Source of the DNA: Achromobacter sp. AONIH1
GTDB lineage: Bacteria; Pseudomonadota; Gammaproteobacteria; Burkholderiales; Burkholderiaceae_B
DNA: 64,000 bases
Assembly (NCBI RefSeq): GCF_002902905.1
Contig: NZ_CP026124.1
Location: 2,480,001-2,544,000, forward strand
Direction of reading: 5' to 3'
The notes beneath the pieces are model-generated. The model was given only the letters and a program-made list of their open reading frames with translations. It did no database searches and was not told the DNA's origin. Below are positions 27,670-37,503 of the stretch, piece by piece. Position 1 is the first letter of the stretch. Every line of letters starts with the position of its first letter. A program made the position numbers and the translations under genes.

Positions 27670-29109
27670 ATGAAAAGCCCTCCCCGTACCCCGCTGCCGG
27701 ACCTGGAACGTCGCCAGGGCGAGCCCTTGTACCGCCAGATATACCGGCGCTTTCGCGATGCCATCGAGCAGGGCCTGCTGGCGCCGGGCGACCGGGTGGC
27801 GTCGGCGCGCAGTCTGGCCAGCGAGCTGGGCGTGGCGCGCGGCACGGTGGACCTGGCCTACAGCCAGCTCATGGGCGAGGGCTACTTCCTGGCCAGGGGC
27901 CAGGCCGGCACCGTGGTGTCGCCGCGCCTGCCGGCCGCGGCGCGGATGCCCCGCCGGCCGGCACAGGCCGCCATGGCGCCAGCGCCCGGCGTGGCGGCCA
28001 TGCATGGCTTTGACGCCGCGCCGCCGCCGTTTCAGCTGGGCATGCCGGCGCTGGATGCCTTTCCGCGCAAGCAGTGGCTGCGGCTGGCGGCCAGGAGGTT
28101 GCGCGCCCTGAGTCCGGCCGACATGGCTTATGGCGATCCGGCCGGCTACTGGCCCTTGCGGCAGGCGATCGCGGCCTATCTGTCGGTTTCGCGCGGCGCG
28201 GCTTGTGAACCGGGGCAGGTCTTCGTCACGGCGGGCCATCGGGCCAGTCTGGCATTGCTGGCGCGCGCGCTGCTGGCGCCCGGCGATCCGGTCTGGGTGG
28301 AAGAACCGGGTTTCGCGCCGCCCTGCGAGGTTCTGGAGCGCCACGGCTGCCGTCTCGTGCCGGTGCCGGTCGATGGCGAGGGTCTGATCGTGGAGGCCGG
28401 ACGCCAGCGCGCGCCAGGGGCGCGCATGGCGCTCGTCACGCCGTCGCATCAAGCGCCGTTGGGCGTCTCGATGAGCCTGGCCCGGCGTGCCGAGCTGCTG
28501 GGCTGGGCGACGCAGGCCGGCGCCTGGGTGGTCGAGGACGACTACGATGGGGAATACCACTACGCCGGCCCGCCGCTGCCTGCGCTCAAGAGCCTGGATG
28601 CGTATGACCGCGTCATCTACACGGGCAGTTTCTCGAAGGTGCTTTACCCCGGGTTGGCGCTGGCCTACCTGGTGGCGCCCGCGCCGCTGGTCCAGGCCTG
28701 CGGGCAGGCGGCCGCGACCGGGTCCAATGGTTGCCCCAAGCTGGTCCAGGCCATCGTCGCCGATTTCATGGCCGAAGGGCATTTTTCCCGTCATCTCAAG
28801 AAGATGCGCCAGCTGTACGGCCGCCGCCGGCGTCTGCTGGCGGCGGCGCTGCGGCAGGTGTTCGGCGACGGCGCCGAGATCGGGCTGGCGCAGGGCGGCA
28901 TGCACCTCATCGTCCGGCTGCCGGAATATGGCGACGACGCCGCGCAGGCGCGACGCGCCCAGGCGGCGGGCCTGAACGTCCAGCCCCTGTCGGCGCGCTA
29001 TGCAGGGGAAGCGACGCGGCAGGGACTGTTGCTGGGATTCACGAATCTGGCCTCCGAGGATGAGACATTATTGCGTGTACGGCAGCTAAGACGCGCGCTT
29101 GACGTATAA
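27670..29109 (+). CDS. MocR/PdxR-type GntR regulator with aminotransferase domain
   Basis: Regulator of 479 residues. The N-terminal GntR winged helix (about 12-80) contains PLYRQIYRRFRDAIEQG and the SELGVARGTV helix. The rest is a fold-I aminotransferase domain with the SFSKVLYPGLALAYL segment, whose lysine should bind PLP, and VVEDDYDGEYHY. Such proteins sense PLP or amino compounds rather than catalyse transamination. It probably controls the divergent SDR gene. Confidence 0.88.
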   Translation: MKSPPRTPLPDLERRQGEPLYRQIYRRFRDAIEQGLLAPGDRVASARSLASELGVARGTVDLAYSQLMGEGYFLARGQAGTVVSPRLPAAARMPRRPAQAAMAPAPGVAAMHGFDAAPPPFQLGMPALDAFPRKQWLRLAARRLRALSPADMAYGDPAGYWPLRQAIAAYLSVSRGAACEPGQVFVTAGHRASLALLARALLAPGDPVWVEEPGFAPPCEVLERHGCRLVPVPVDGEGLIVEAGRQRAPGARMALVTPSHQAPLGVSMSLARRAELLGWATQAGAWVVEDDYDGEYHYAGPPLPALKSLDAYDRVIYTGSFSKVLYPGLALAYLVAPAPLVQACGQAAATGSNGCPKLVQAIVADFMAEGHFSRHLKKMRQLYGRRRRLLAAALRQVFGDGAEIGLAQGGMHLIVRLPEYGDDAAQARRAQAAGLNVQPLSARYAGEATRQGLLLGFTNLASEDETLLRVRQLRRALDV

Positions 29110-29164
29110 AGCGTGTAAAAGCCTAAAACCTCGCCGCAGAAGCGAACTCTAGAGACCCGCCCCG

Positions 29165-30565
29165 ATGCCGCGCAAGTATGTGATCGGAATTGCCGTGTTG
29201 CTGGCCGCAGCGGGCGCCTTCCTGCCGATCGGCTTCGCGCTGCAAATGTCGTGGTCGCGCGCGGTGGCGCTGGAGCAGCAGAGCCTGGACAACCAGGCGC
29301 AGCGCATCCTCCAGTACACGCAAGGCATGCTGGACCAGACGGTGGAAGTGCTGCACCGGCTGGACGCCGTGCCGGTGGTGAGTCCGGGCCTGCGCATGGT
29401 GGCGGTGCGCTACGGCGACTACAGCGCGTTGATCGAGCCCGGCCGGTTCACCCAGCTGACGCCGACCGATGGCGTGCAGATGGCGCTGGTGCTGCCGGGC
29501 TCGGGCATGCTGGGCAGCCACAACCATCCCGACCTCATGCTGGTGGCGCAGGCGCTCAACGGCGGCAAGCTCGACGTGGAAGAGGACTACCTGACCGCCG
29601 TCGCGCGCGGTGACGACATTACCGTGGTCCTGCTCGAACCCGCCAGCGAGGCCCTGAGTTCCCTGCGGCGCGAACGCAATCTCTGGCTGCCGATGGGCGG
29701 CATGACCGCGCTGGTCATGATCGGCCTGGTGTGCTGGCTGTCGCGCCGGCGCCTGTCGCTGGCGGGCGAGCTGGCCACCGCGGTCAGCCGGCGCGAGCTG
29801 GCGGTGCACTACCAACCCATCATCGACCTGCGTTCGGGCCGCTGCGTGGGCGCCGAGGCGCTGGTGCGCTGGCAACGTCCCGGCGGTAAGCAGATGCGGC
29901 CGGACGTGTTCATCGCCATCGCCGAGGAAAACGGCATCCTGCCGCGCATCACGGCCGAGGTGTTCCGGCTGGTGATCCGGGACATGGAGGAGCTGCTCGC
30001 CGTCGACCGCGGCGTGCATATCTCGGTCAACCTGGGCGCCAGCGACATGAAGGACGGCGAAGTGCTGCGGGTGCTCGAGCGCATGCTGCTGCACACGTCC
30101 ATCGAGCCGCGCCAGATCTGGCTTGAAGCCACCGAACGCGGTTTCATGGACGTGGACACGGCCGGTCCCGTCATCGCCGAGGCGCGCCGGCTGGGCCATG
30201 CCGTGGCCATCGACGACTTCGGCACGGGCTATTCCAGCCTGGCCTACCTGCAGCGCCTGCCGCTCGATTCATTGAAGATCGACAAGACCTTCGTCGATGC
30301 CATCGGCACCGATTCGGCCACGCACAAGGTCACCGAGCACATCATCGGCATGGCCCGGTCGCTCAATCTGCTGACCGTGGCCGAAGGCATCGAGCGCCAG
30401 GACCAGGCCGACTATCTCAAGGCGCGCGAAGTCGATTTCGGCCAGGGCTGGCTCTATGGCAAGCCCATGCCGGCGGCCGAGTTCATCAAGTACTACCTGC
30501 GCAACGTGGAGAACACGCCGCCGCCGCAGCGCATGCCGGGCGAAGGCGCGCCGCTGGCGGCCTGA
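29165..30565 (+). CDS. Membrane-bound EAL-domain c-di-GMP phosphodiesterase
   Basis: Protein of 466 residues: transmembrane segment about 5-27, periplasmic domain about 28-175, second membrane segment about 178-198, then a cytoplasmic EAL domain. The EAL domain keeps EALVRW, the catalytic-site ELN-equivalent SVNLGAS, the LEATERG glutamate, DDFGTGYSSL and EGIE, so activity on c-di-GMP is likely. The layout matches CSS-motif phosphodiesterases, but the periplasmic domain shows no cysteine, so the disulfide switch known in that family is absent. Monocistronic, upstream of the chemoreceptor. Confidence 0.88.
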   Translation: MPRKYVIGIAVLLAAAGAFLPIGFALQMSWSRAVALEQQSLDNQAQRILQYTQGMLDQTVEVLHRLDAVPVVSPGLRMVAVRYGDYSALIEPGRFTQLTPTDGVQMALVLPGSGMLGSHNHPDLMLVAQALNGGKLDVEEDYLTAVARGDDITVVLLEPASEALSSLRRERNLWLPMGGMTALVMIGLVCWLSRRRLSLAGELATAVSRRELAVHYQPIIDLRSGRCVGAEALVRWQRPGGKQMRPDVFIAIAEENGILPRITAEVFRLVIRDMEELLAVDRGVHISVNLGASDMKDGEVLRVLERMLLHTSIEPRQIWLEATERGFMDVDTAGPVIAEARRLGHAVAIDDFGTGYSSLAYLQRLPLDSLKIDKTFVDAIGTDSATHKVTEHIIGMARSLNLLTVAEGIERQDQADYLKAREVDFGQGWLYGKPMPAAEFIKYYLRNVENTPPPQRMPGEGAPLAA

Positions 30566-30853
30566 GCTGGCCGCGTCCCCGCTTGCGGGATGTCAAGGCG
30601 GGCGTCCCGCAACGGCGGGAGACTGCCTGGCCGGCCGTCGCGCCGGCCGTGCAAAGCCTGGAGCTTGAGTCAAAACCTTCTCCATTTCCCGCGATGCCGG
30701 CCGGATCGCCGCTGCTAGCATTTCCTGGGCCATTGCGGAAATCCACGAAATCAAACGCTCCGCTGGCACATTTACCGATACACCGACTTTTATCTTGGGG
30801 CGGATTTTCCCGACGGCCGGCGGCCTGGTGCCGGCGGGAAAACCGGGGAAGCT

Positions 30854-32473
30854 ATGAAAAACCTGAAATTGGGAACCCGCCTGGCCGGCGGTTTCTCCGT
30901 CTTGCTCGCCATGATCATCATCATGTGCGTGGTCGGCCTGCTGGGGCTGGCTGAAATCAACCGCTCGGTGGAAACCGTCACGCAGCGCTCGCTGGTCAAG
31001 GAACGGCTGGTCAACGACTGGGCTCGCAACATCCATTCCGGCGTGACCCGCACCACGGCGATCGCCAAGAGCGCCGACGCCAGCCTGGCGACTTTCTTCG
31101 CCGACGAGGCGGCCGCGTCCACGCGCAATTCCTCGCAGCTGCAGCAGCAGATCGAACCCTTGATCGAAAGCCCCGAGGAAAAGGAGCTGTGGGCCGGCAT
31201 CGCCAAGGCGCGCCAGGCCTACCTGAGCACGCGCGATACCATCTTCAAGGCCAAGAAGGACGGCGACGTGGCCACCGCCGAGCGCGTATTCGCCCAGGAA
31301 TTCCTGCCGGCGACGCGGCAGTTCATCGACCTGATCTCGAAACTGTCCAGCGTGCAGCGCGCCGATATCGACGCCCGCGCCCAGGATATCCAGGGCGAAT
31401 ATGCCAGCGCCAACCTGTGGATGATCGTGATCGGCGCCATCGGCCTGCTCAGCGGGCTGCTGCTGGCGGTGCTGCTGACCCGCAGCATCACGCATCCGCT
31501 GTCGGACGCGCTGGCCGTGGCGCGCACCGTGGCGGCCAATGACCTGACCAGCAACATCGCCGTGCGCTCGCGCGACGAGATCGGCCAGCTGATGCGGGCC
31601 TTGCAGACGATGAACGGCAACCTGGCCGCCACGGTCGCCCGGATCCGCGCCGGCGTGGACAACATCGCCTCGGCCTCGGGCCAGATCGCCGCCGGCAACA
31701 CCGACCTGTCGTCGCGCACCGAGCAGCAGGCCGCGTCGCTGGAACAGACGGCGGCGTCCATGGAAGAGCTGTCCTCCACCGTCAAGCAGAACGCCGACAG
31801 CGCGCGCCAGGCCAACCAGCTGGCGGCGGCGGCATCGGACACGGCGTCGCGCGGCGGCGCCACGGTGTCGGAAGTGGTGGGCGCCATGAGCGCGATCTCG
31901 GCCAGCTCGGTGAAGATCGCCGACATCGTGTCGGTGATCGACGGCATTGCCTTCCAGACCAACATCCTGGCGCTGAACGCGGCCGTGGAAGCGGCGCGCG
32001 CGGGCGAGCAGGGCAAGGGCTTCGCCGTGGTCGCCGCCGAGGTCCGCACGCTGGCGCAGCGCAGCGCGCAGGCGGCCAAGGAGATCAAGGGCCTGATCGA
32101 GGACACCGTCGGCAAGATCGGCCAGGGTTCGGACAGCGCCCAGCGCGCCGGCGTCACCATGCAGGACATCGTGGCCTCGGTGCAGCGCGTAACCGACATC
32201 ATGGGCGAGATCGCCGCCGCCTCGGCCGAGCAGGCCGACGGCATCGAGCAGGTCAACCGCGCGGTGTCGCAGATGGACGAAGTGACGCAGCAGAACGCCG
32301 CGCTGGTGGAAGAGGCCGCCGCCGCGGCCGGTTCCATGCAGGACCAGGCCGCCGACCTGAAGCGCGCCGTCAGCGCCTTCCGCCTGCCGGGCGGCGGTCA
32401 GGTGGTGGATGTGGAGGGCGAGGCTTCCGCCGCGCTGCCGCAGGCTTCGGCCTTGCGGCTGTCCGTGTCCTGA
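30854..32473 (+). CDS. Methyl-accepting chemotaxis protein
   Basis: Chemoreceptor of 539 residues of the four-helix-bundle (Tar-like) type: membrane segment about 12-32, periplasmic sensor about 33-190, second segment about 192-212, HAMP about 213-265, and a cytoplasmic signalling domain with the hairpin core [20 protein letters not shown]. The periplasmic ligand domain is helical (4HB_MCP). ATG 30854 lies downstream of 288 bases with no gene. The ligand is unknown. Confidence 0.93.
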   Translation: MKNLKLGTRLAGGFSVLLAMIIIMCVVGLLGLAEINRSVETVTQRSLVKERLVNDWARNIHSGVTRTTAIAKSADASLATFFADEAAASTRNSSQLQQQIEPLIESPEEKELWAGIAKARQAYLSTRDTIFKAKKDGDVATAERVFAQEFLPATRQFIDLISKLSSVQRADIDARAQDIQGEYASANLWMIVIGAIGLLSGLLLAVLLTRSITHPLSDALAVARTVAANDLTSNIAVRSRDEIGQLMRALQTMNGNLAATVARIRAGVDNIASASGQIAAGNTDLSSRTEQQAASLEQTAASMEELSSTVKQNADSARQANQLAAAASDTASRGGATVSEVVGAMSAISASSVKIADIVSVIDGIAFQTNILALNAAVEAARAGEQGKGFAVVAAEVRTLAQRSAQAAKEIKGLIEDTVGKIGQGSDSAQRAGVTMQDIVASVQRVTDIMGEIAAASAEQADGIEQVNRAVSQMDEVTQQNAALVEEAAAAAGSMQDQAADLKRAVSAFRLPGGGQVVDVEGEASAALPQASALRLSVS

Positions 32474-32489
32474 GCGGCAAGCGCCGGCG

Positions 32490-33800
32490 CTAGTCCGCTT
32501 TCGTCCCGGCCGGCCAGCGCAATATGAAGCGCGCGCCGCCCAGCGGGCTGGCGCAGGCTTCGATGCTGCCATTGTGGCTGGCCGCTACCCGCTTGACGAT
32601 CGCCAGCCCCAGGCCCGCGCCGCCGGTGCCCCGGTCGCGGCTGTCGTCCAGGCGGATGAAGGGCTCGAAGATGCTCTCCCGTTCGGCGGCCGGGATGCCG
32701 GGCCCGTCGTCGTCGACGATGAGCTGGAAGCCGCCCTCGGGGCAGGCGGTGACCGAGACGTACACATGCCCGTCGGCATAGCGCACGGCGTTCTGCACCA
32801 GGTTCAGCAGCGCGCGGCTCATGTAGCGCGGATGCAGGTCGATGTGGTCCGGGTAGCCTTCCTGGATGTGGCATTGCACGTCGCGGGCCTCGGCCTGGAA
32901 GGCGACCAGGGCCAGCGCTTCCTTCAGCCAGTCGAGCGTGTCCACGGTCTCGAGCTTGACGGACTCCTCGGCGGGCCGTTCCAGGCGGGCGTAGACCAGC
33001 AGCTCGGCCACCATGCCCTGCAGTTCCTCGATGTCCGCGTGCATGTCCTGGATGATCAGGCCGCGCTTGGGCGCGGCCTCTTCGCGCGCCAGCAGGTCGA
33101 GTTCGAAGGACAGCCGCGCCAGCGGCGTGCGCAGTTCGTGGGACACGGCGTTGGTCATGCTGCGCTGGTTCTCGATCAGCGCCGAGATTCGCGAAGCCAT
33201 CTGGTTGAAGGTTTCACCGATGTGGCGGATGCCGGCGATGCGCGAGAGCCGCACGCGTATGCCCAGGTCGCCCTGGCCCATGCGCAGCGCGGCGTTGCGC
33301 AGCGCGTCCATGTCGCGCCAGACCGGCAGCGCCCATAGCAGCAGCAACGTGGCCGTCAGCAGCAGGCTCAGCACGATCCAGGCGCCCCAGGTCAGCGCCT
33401 TGTCCATCGGGTCATCGCCCGGCAGCTTCACTTCCAGCCATTGCCGGGGTTCGCCGGGCAGCGGCATGACGACGGTCTCGAAGTCGTCGCGCATCAGGAA
33501 GCCGGCGCTGTCGATCTGGCGGAATTCGTTCTCGGTGGGCTGGACCTGGGCGTCCGCCAGCAGCCGCAGCTCCAGGCCGTAGTGGGGCAGGACCTGCTGC
33601 AGCAGGAAGGTGGCGCGGTCGGCGGGGGCGACGGGGTCCAGGTCCTTGTGCAGCGCGTACACCTGGCCGCGCATGGTGCGCACGGCCAGGTCTTCGACCA
33701 TGGGCTCGACCAGATAGCCCAGGCCGCGGTTCACGATCTGGTACGCGACGGCGAAGCTGATGACGGCGACGACGAAGACGCGAAGAATGAATTTGAGCAT
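32490..33800 (-). CDS. Sensor histidine kinase (RstB-like)
   Basis: Inner-membrane kinase of about 436 residues. Two membrane segments bracket a periplasmic sensor, then HAMP, the H-box NAVSHELRTPLARL with the phosphorylated His, N-box NLVQNAVRYADG, D-box VDDDGPGIP and G-box GTGGAGLGLAIVKR. The layout resembles RstB. ATG 33800 (MLKFILRVFVV) is chosen; an in-frame ATG at 33839 would add 13 residues, and neither has a clear ribosome site. No response-regulator gene is adjacent on either side, so it is an orphan in this window. Confidence 0.85.
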   Translation of the reverse strand: MLKFILRVFVVAVISFAVAYQIVNRGLGYLVEPMVEDLAVRTMRGQVYALHKDLDPVAPADRATFLLQQVLPHYGLELRLLADAQVQPTENEFRQIDSAGFLMRDDFETVVMPLPGEPRQWLEVKLPGDDPMDKALTWGAWIVLSLLLTATLLLLWALPVWRDMDALRNAALRMGQGDLGIRVRLSRIAGIRHIGETFNQMASRISALIENQRSMTNAVSHELRTPLARLSFELDLLAREEAAPKRGLIIQDMHADIEELQGMVAELLVYARLERPAEESVKLETVDTLDWLKEALALVAFQAEARDVQCHIQEGYPDHIDLHPRYMSRALLNLVQNAVRYADGHVYVSVTACPEGGFQLIVDDDGPGIPAAERESIFEPFIRLDDSRDRGTGGAGLGLAIVKRVAASHNGSIEACASPLGGARFILRWPAGTKAD

Positions 33801-33898
33801 CGGCGACGCGGAGCCGTGGGGCTCCGGAGTTGGGCGCATGGAGTGCGCCGCCGTATTTTATGTTGAATTCGTCCGCCAGCCTGGCCAGCCGCGCGCGG

Positions 33899-35662
33899 CT
33901 AGGATTCCGTGGCGGCATCCTGGCTCGCGACCGGCTCCTCGAACAGATATCGCCGGAGCCGGTCGTGCGCCGTGCTCATGTCGTCGGCGACGAAGCTGGC
34001 CGCGTCCGCGCCGGGAATCCGTTGGTCGCGGAAGTAGACGGCCTCGTCCTGGCGCGCGTAGTCGGAGTCGGTCAGCACTTCGAATCTTGCCGGATCGGCT
34101 TGCGCAATCCGTTTTTCGCAGTGATAGACGTGGACGCCATCCGTCCAGAAGAACAGGCCCATGAGCTTGATGGCGCGGGGCGTCACGCCGTGGAGGGGTT
34201 CGCCGTTGAGCCAGGCTTGCTGTTCGTCGTCGCCGAGGATGGCATTCGGCAGGACGTGCGTGATTCGGAAGCGCTCCGGATCCGCGTCCTGCAGAATCCG
34301 CAGGACCGGATGGGAATGGATGCCGTCCATCTCTTGGCTCAGCAGGTAGACGCGCCTGTCGTCCGCGTACAGATCGTGGCCGATATGGCGCAACGTGGCG
34401 GCATCGGGCTGGCGCCGGATGGCCTGTCCGCGATGGAAGAGCCGCCCGTTGTTGAGGCTCAGCGCACCCAGGTCCGTCGTCATCCCGGGACGCGCGTCCT
34501 CCAGGCGGAGCAGGCCCTGGGCCGCCTGGACATAGACGGATTCGCCATCTTCGAACAGGCTGTCTTTCAGATGGGCGAACGACCGGCCCAGCACCCGCGT
34601 GGGGCGCAGGTATTCGTAGTCGTAGGCCTTTTCCCACGTGGGGATGCCGCCCTGCGAGGCAATGCCGCCCAGGACGCGCTCGACATTGGCGGGGGTATTG
34701 CCGCCTAGCGGGTAGTTCGCCTCGTCCGGCACGTTCCCGCCATCGGGATAGTCCATGCATGCGACGGCCCACACGGTATCGCCGCAACGCAGTATCGGCT
34801 CGCCGTCGGAGCCGAACGGCCGCCAGCCTTGCATGGCGGTTCCGGGTTCAAGCGGCTGCACGGGCACGGCGCCCACCATGGGCCGGTGGTACCAGACCTG
34901 GCGTCCATCCGTGTAGAACGCCGAGTCCATGGCGTTGGCGGGCGTGACCCGTCGGAAAGTCAGGGGGGCGGCGTCTTGCACTGGCGCGTCGCCAGGCCAG
35001 CGATACACGCGCTCGCCGTCGGTCCAGAAGCAGCTGTCGTAGCGGTGGGGCGCTTGCGGGCTGGCCTGCAGCGCGCCCAGCGCCAGCTGCTTCTTCAGGG
35101 CGCGGGCCAGGGGAGGGAACAGCGCCGCCATGAGCCTGCCCGGGTCGCCCAGGTTGTCCTGGCTGATCCAGTCGTCGAACCATGGGGGCGAGACCCGCGC
35201 ATGAGCCGGAGCGGACAAGACGCGCGAGGACTGCTTGCCGATCCCGATGCAGACCAGATCGTCGTCGGCGTTGAACAGGCGGATGAATGAGGGCTGCCTT
35301 GCCGTGTAGGCCTGCGCCAGCCCCCGCAGCAGGGCGCAGAGAAAAAGCGCGGACGCCAGGGCGCCGGCCTCGTCGCCATACTGGAAGCACGCCGCGAACC
35401 GGAGCGCATGCGCCTGCTCGTCGTGCTGGCAGTGCAGATGCCCATCTTCCCGTCCGAAACTGTCCACGCAGTAGCTCACCAGCGCATCGGCGACGCTGGG
35501 TTCCACGGGCGGGGCCAGCTCGGTGAGGCCTGGAGCGCCAAGGCGGACAGACTCCGGCCAGTCATCGAATGCCGCGACGGACTGCGGCGCGGACTTCAGC
35601 CATCGGCGCAGCGCCGGGGCGCTGAGGTCGATGTCGGCCACGATGAAAAGCGGTTCAGCCAT
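33899..35662 (-). CDS. DKNYY-repeat protein
   Basis: Protein of 587 residues built of repeats of the DKNYY type in which an aromatic-x-Asp-x3-Val-Tyr pattern recurs: FWTDGERVYRW, FYTDGRQVWYH, LFEDGESVYVQ, LYADDRRVYLL, FFWTDGVHVYHC. No signal peptide or membrane segment is seen. The N-terminal 200 residues are a separate unassigned domain. ATG 35662 is preferred to 35755. The function of this family is unknown; some members act in contact-dependent or immunity settings, which is not shown here. Confidence 0.7.
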   Translation of the reverse strand: MAEPLFIVADIDLSAPALRRWLKSAPQSVAAFDDWPESVRLGAPGLTELAPPVEPSVADALVSYCVDSFGREDGHLHCQHDEQAHALRFAACFQYGDEAGALASALFLCALLRGLAQAYTARQPSFIRLFNADDDLVCIGIGKQSSRVLSAPAHARVSPPWFDDWISQDNLGDPGRLMAALFPPLARALKKQLALGALQASPQAPHRYDSCFWTDGERVYRWPGDAPVQDAAPLTFRRVTPANAMDSAFYTDGRQVWYHRPMVGAVPVQPLEPGTAMQGWRPFGSDGEPILRCGDTVWAVACMDYPDGGNVPDEANYPLGGNTPANVERVLGGIASQGGIPTWEKAYDYEYLRPTRVLGRSFAHLKDSLFEDGESVYVQAAQGLLRLEDARPGMTTDLGALSLNNGRLFHRGQAIRRQPDAATLRHIGHDLYADDRRVYLLSQEMDGIHSHPVLRILQDADPERFRITHVLPNAILGDDEQQAWLNGEPLHGVTPRAIKLMGLFFWTDGVHVYHCEKRIAQADPARFEVLTDSDYARQDEAVYFRDQRIPGADAASFVADDMSTAHDRLRRYLFEEPVASQDAATES

Positions 35663-36054
35663 TGCTTCACGGTCCTCTGCGGATGAGCGGGTCGTCTGCC
35701 TGACGGCCTGGCACATGCTAGCAGGGGGTGTGGGTTGGGCAAGCGGGTTGGGCAAGCGGCGCCAGGGCGGCAGATGGCGGCGAGGCGCGAACCAAAGAAA
35801 AATCTATGGTCAGCCCGATTTTTGCAAGCGAGGCGGTGTAGGCGTAAATTGGGCTTGCTCAAATCTATTCGGAGTCAGTTGGGGCTAGGCCCCCCGCTCC
35901 ATGATGAGAGTCGCGCCCGGCAAACCTAAAAAGCCCCTCAGCATCGCGGTGCTGGATTTCATGTCAGGTTTCTTGCCAGGCCGTTGAGCCGTTTATGTCT
36001 TCACGTACTCGCGTCGCAAAACCAGGAAGTGACTGCGTAAAACGGTGATGAAGG

Positions 36055-37080
36055 TCAGGCTGGCGCTACAGTCTGCTCACTTCGGTAGTTCGTTCCATTG
36101 GCGAGGATGGCCCAGGCGATCCTCGCCAATTTATTGGCCAGCGCACAAGCGACCACGTTCGAGTGACGTCGGGCCTGCAGCTCGCGCACCCAGGCGCCTA
36201 GCCGGTCGGTTCGTCGCTCCACGTGTCGCATGATCGCGCGAGCGCCCTGTACCAACAATCGTCTAAGGTTCTTGTCGCCCCGTTTGCTGATGCCCAGGAG
36301 CGTGGGTTTGCCGCCCGTGCTGTACTGGCGAGGCACCAAGCCTACCGAAGCGGCGAACTGGCGCGCCGAACCAAATTGCCGCGCATCGCCCAGCTCAGTC
36401 ATCAGCACGCTAGCAGTGATTGGCCCGATGCCGGGGATCTGAAGCAGCCGCTGGCTGCGTTCATCCTCGCGCAGCTGTAGACACAGCTCACGCTCAATCT
36501 GGCCTACCTGCTCATCCAGATACTGAAAGTGCGATCGCAGCCGCTCCAGCAGCGCGCCTAGTTGGGGCGGCAGCGCGTGTTCGGCCAGAACCGCTGGCAA
36601 GCGTCGCAGGATCGCCTGACCACGAGGCAGGCTGATGCCAAACTCCAGCAAAAAGGCGTGCACCTGGTTGATCACGCCCGTGCGCTGAGCGACCAGTGAT
36701 TCACGCACCCGATGCAGGGCAGAGACGGTCTGCTGAGCCTGATTGCGCACGCTCACGAACCGCATGCTCGGGCGCGAGGCCGCCTCGCAGATCGCCTGGG
36801 CATCGGCGAAGTCATTCTTGTTGCCCTGTACGAAGGGGCGCACGAACTGGGGGGAAATGAGCTTGGCCTGGTGGCCCAGTTCTTCGATGCGGCGCGCCAT
36901 CCAGTGCGCGCCGGCGCAGGCCTCCATCACCACTGTGCTGCGCGGTGTGTTGCCCAGTAACTTGAACAGATCCTGGCGCGAGCACTTCTTGCGAAACATC
37001 ATCCTGCCGGCCGCGTCCTGCCCATGCAGATGGAAGCTGTGTTTGCCCAGATCGATGCCAATCAGCGTGACGGTGCTCAT
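36055..37080 (-). CDS. IS110-family transposase (DEDD, IS1111 group)
   Basis: Transposase of 341 residues. The N-terminal RuvC-like DEDD domain shows GIDLGKHSF, MEACAGAHW and NKNDFADAQAICEA; the C-terminal Transposase_20 domain shows IPGIGPITAS, GLVPRQYSTGGK and LLVQGARA with the conserved serine region. ATG 37080 (MSTVTLIGIDLGK) is chosen over 37110. It is complete, so the element may be active. The only mobile-element recombinase in the window; there is no sign it moved the rarA island. Confidence 0.95.
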   Translation of the reverse strand: MSTVTLIGIDLGKHSFHLHGQDAAGRMMFRKKCSRQDLFKLLGNTPRSTVVMEACAGAHWMARRIEELGHQAKLISPQFVRPFVQGNKNDFADAQAICEAASRPSMRFVSVRNQAQQTVSALHRVRESLVAQRTGVINQVHAFLLEFGISLPRGQAILRRLPAVLAEHALPPQLGALLERLRSHFQYLDEQVGQIERELCLQLREDERSQRLLQIPGIGPITASVLMTELGDARQFGSARQFAASVGLVPRQYSTGGKPTLLGISKRGDKNLRRLLVQGARAIMRHVERRTDRLGAWVRELQARRHSNVVACALANKLARIAWAILANGTNYRSEQTVAPA

Positions 37081-37102
37081 GAGAGGTCTCCCAAAAAGAA
37101 CA

Positions 37103-37133
37103 ATCCCCACTCAGCGTACCGCTTCGTGGGGAT
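37103..37133. repeat. Hairpin at the transposase 5' end of the IS
   Basis: ATCCCCAC at 37103-37110 pairs with GTGGGGAT at 37126-37133. It lies between the IS end and the transposase start and is likely an IS subterminal or regulatory structure. Confidence 0.45.
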
Positions 37134-37152
37134 CGGGCTGACCATCTCATTA

Positions 37153-37179
37153 GCCCCCTGACGAGTCAGGGGGCTTTCA
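37153..37179. terminator. tRNA-Ser terminator hairpin, cut by the IS
   Basis: AGCCCCCTGAC-GAG-GTCAGGGGGCT type hairpin directly after the tRNA gene. On the tRNA strand its T-tract has been replaced by IS sequence (TAATGAG). The missing TTTTTAGG lies on the other side of the IS, before 35938. Confidence 0.65.
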
Positions 37180-37183
37180 AATA

Positions 37184-37275
<92 letters not shown>

Positions 37276-37503
37276 GTGGCTGGGTTCCGTAACGGCGGTT
37301 GTCCTGGTTTTTGCTTTTCCTTTTTACACCCAGGCTTCGGGTTTGAAAGGGGCTTGAAAAATCCAGGCTTCCCGCAGTTAGATCCCTGGTCGGAAGGATC
37401 TACGTTGTCGGAGCAGCGAAGCCCGCAATTATACATAGATTTTTTGGTTTGTGTAGCCCCTTCCGAAAATTCGCGGAATCGGGCCGGGCCCGGCATGCGA
37501 GGC

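Larger units (their letters stand above)
35938..37152 (-). mobile_element. IS110-family (IS1111-type) insertion sequence
   Basis: About 1.2 kb bounded by GCCCCT (35933-35938) and GCCCCCT (37153-37159). Joining the flanks rebuilds an A/T-flanked hairpin terminator AAAAAGCCCCCTGAC...GTCAGGGGGCTTTC behind the tRNA-Ser gene, which defines the insertion. The element contains one DEDD transposase gene, about 115 bases of downstream non-coding DNA (35938-36054) with a CAGCA...TGCTG hairpin, and an upstream hairpin (37103-37133). IS1111-type elements use a non-coding guide RNA; a candidate region is the downstream non-coding part. Exact ends are accurate to a few bases. Confidence 0.8.

Noticed and set aside
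30700..30853. Possible flagellar sigma factor promoter (CCGATAC) before the chemoreceptor
   Set aside because: The -10-like CCGATA is present, but no TAAA box lies at the required spacing.
35938..37152. IS110-family transposase as the mover of the rarA island
   Set aside because: It lies 15 kb away in its own complete IS with a different target, and the island ends show no IS110 features.
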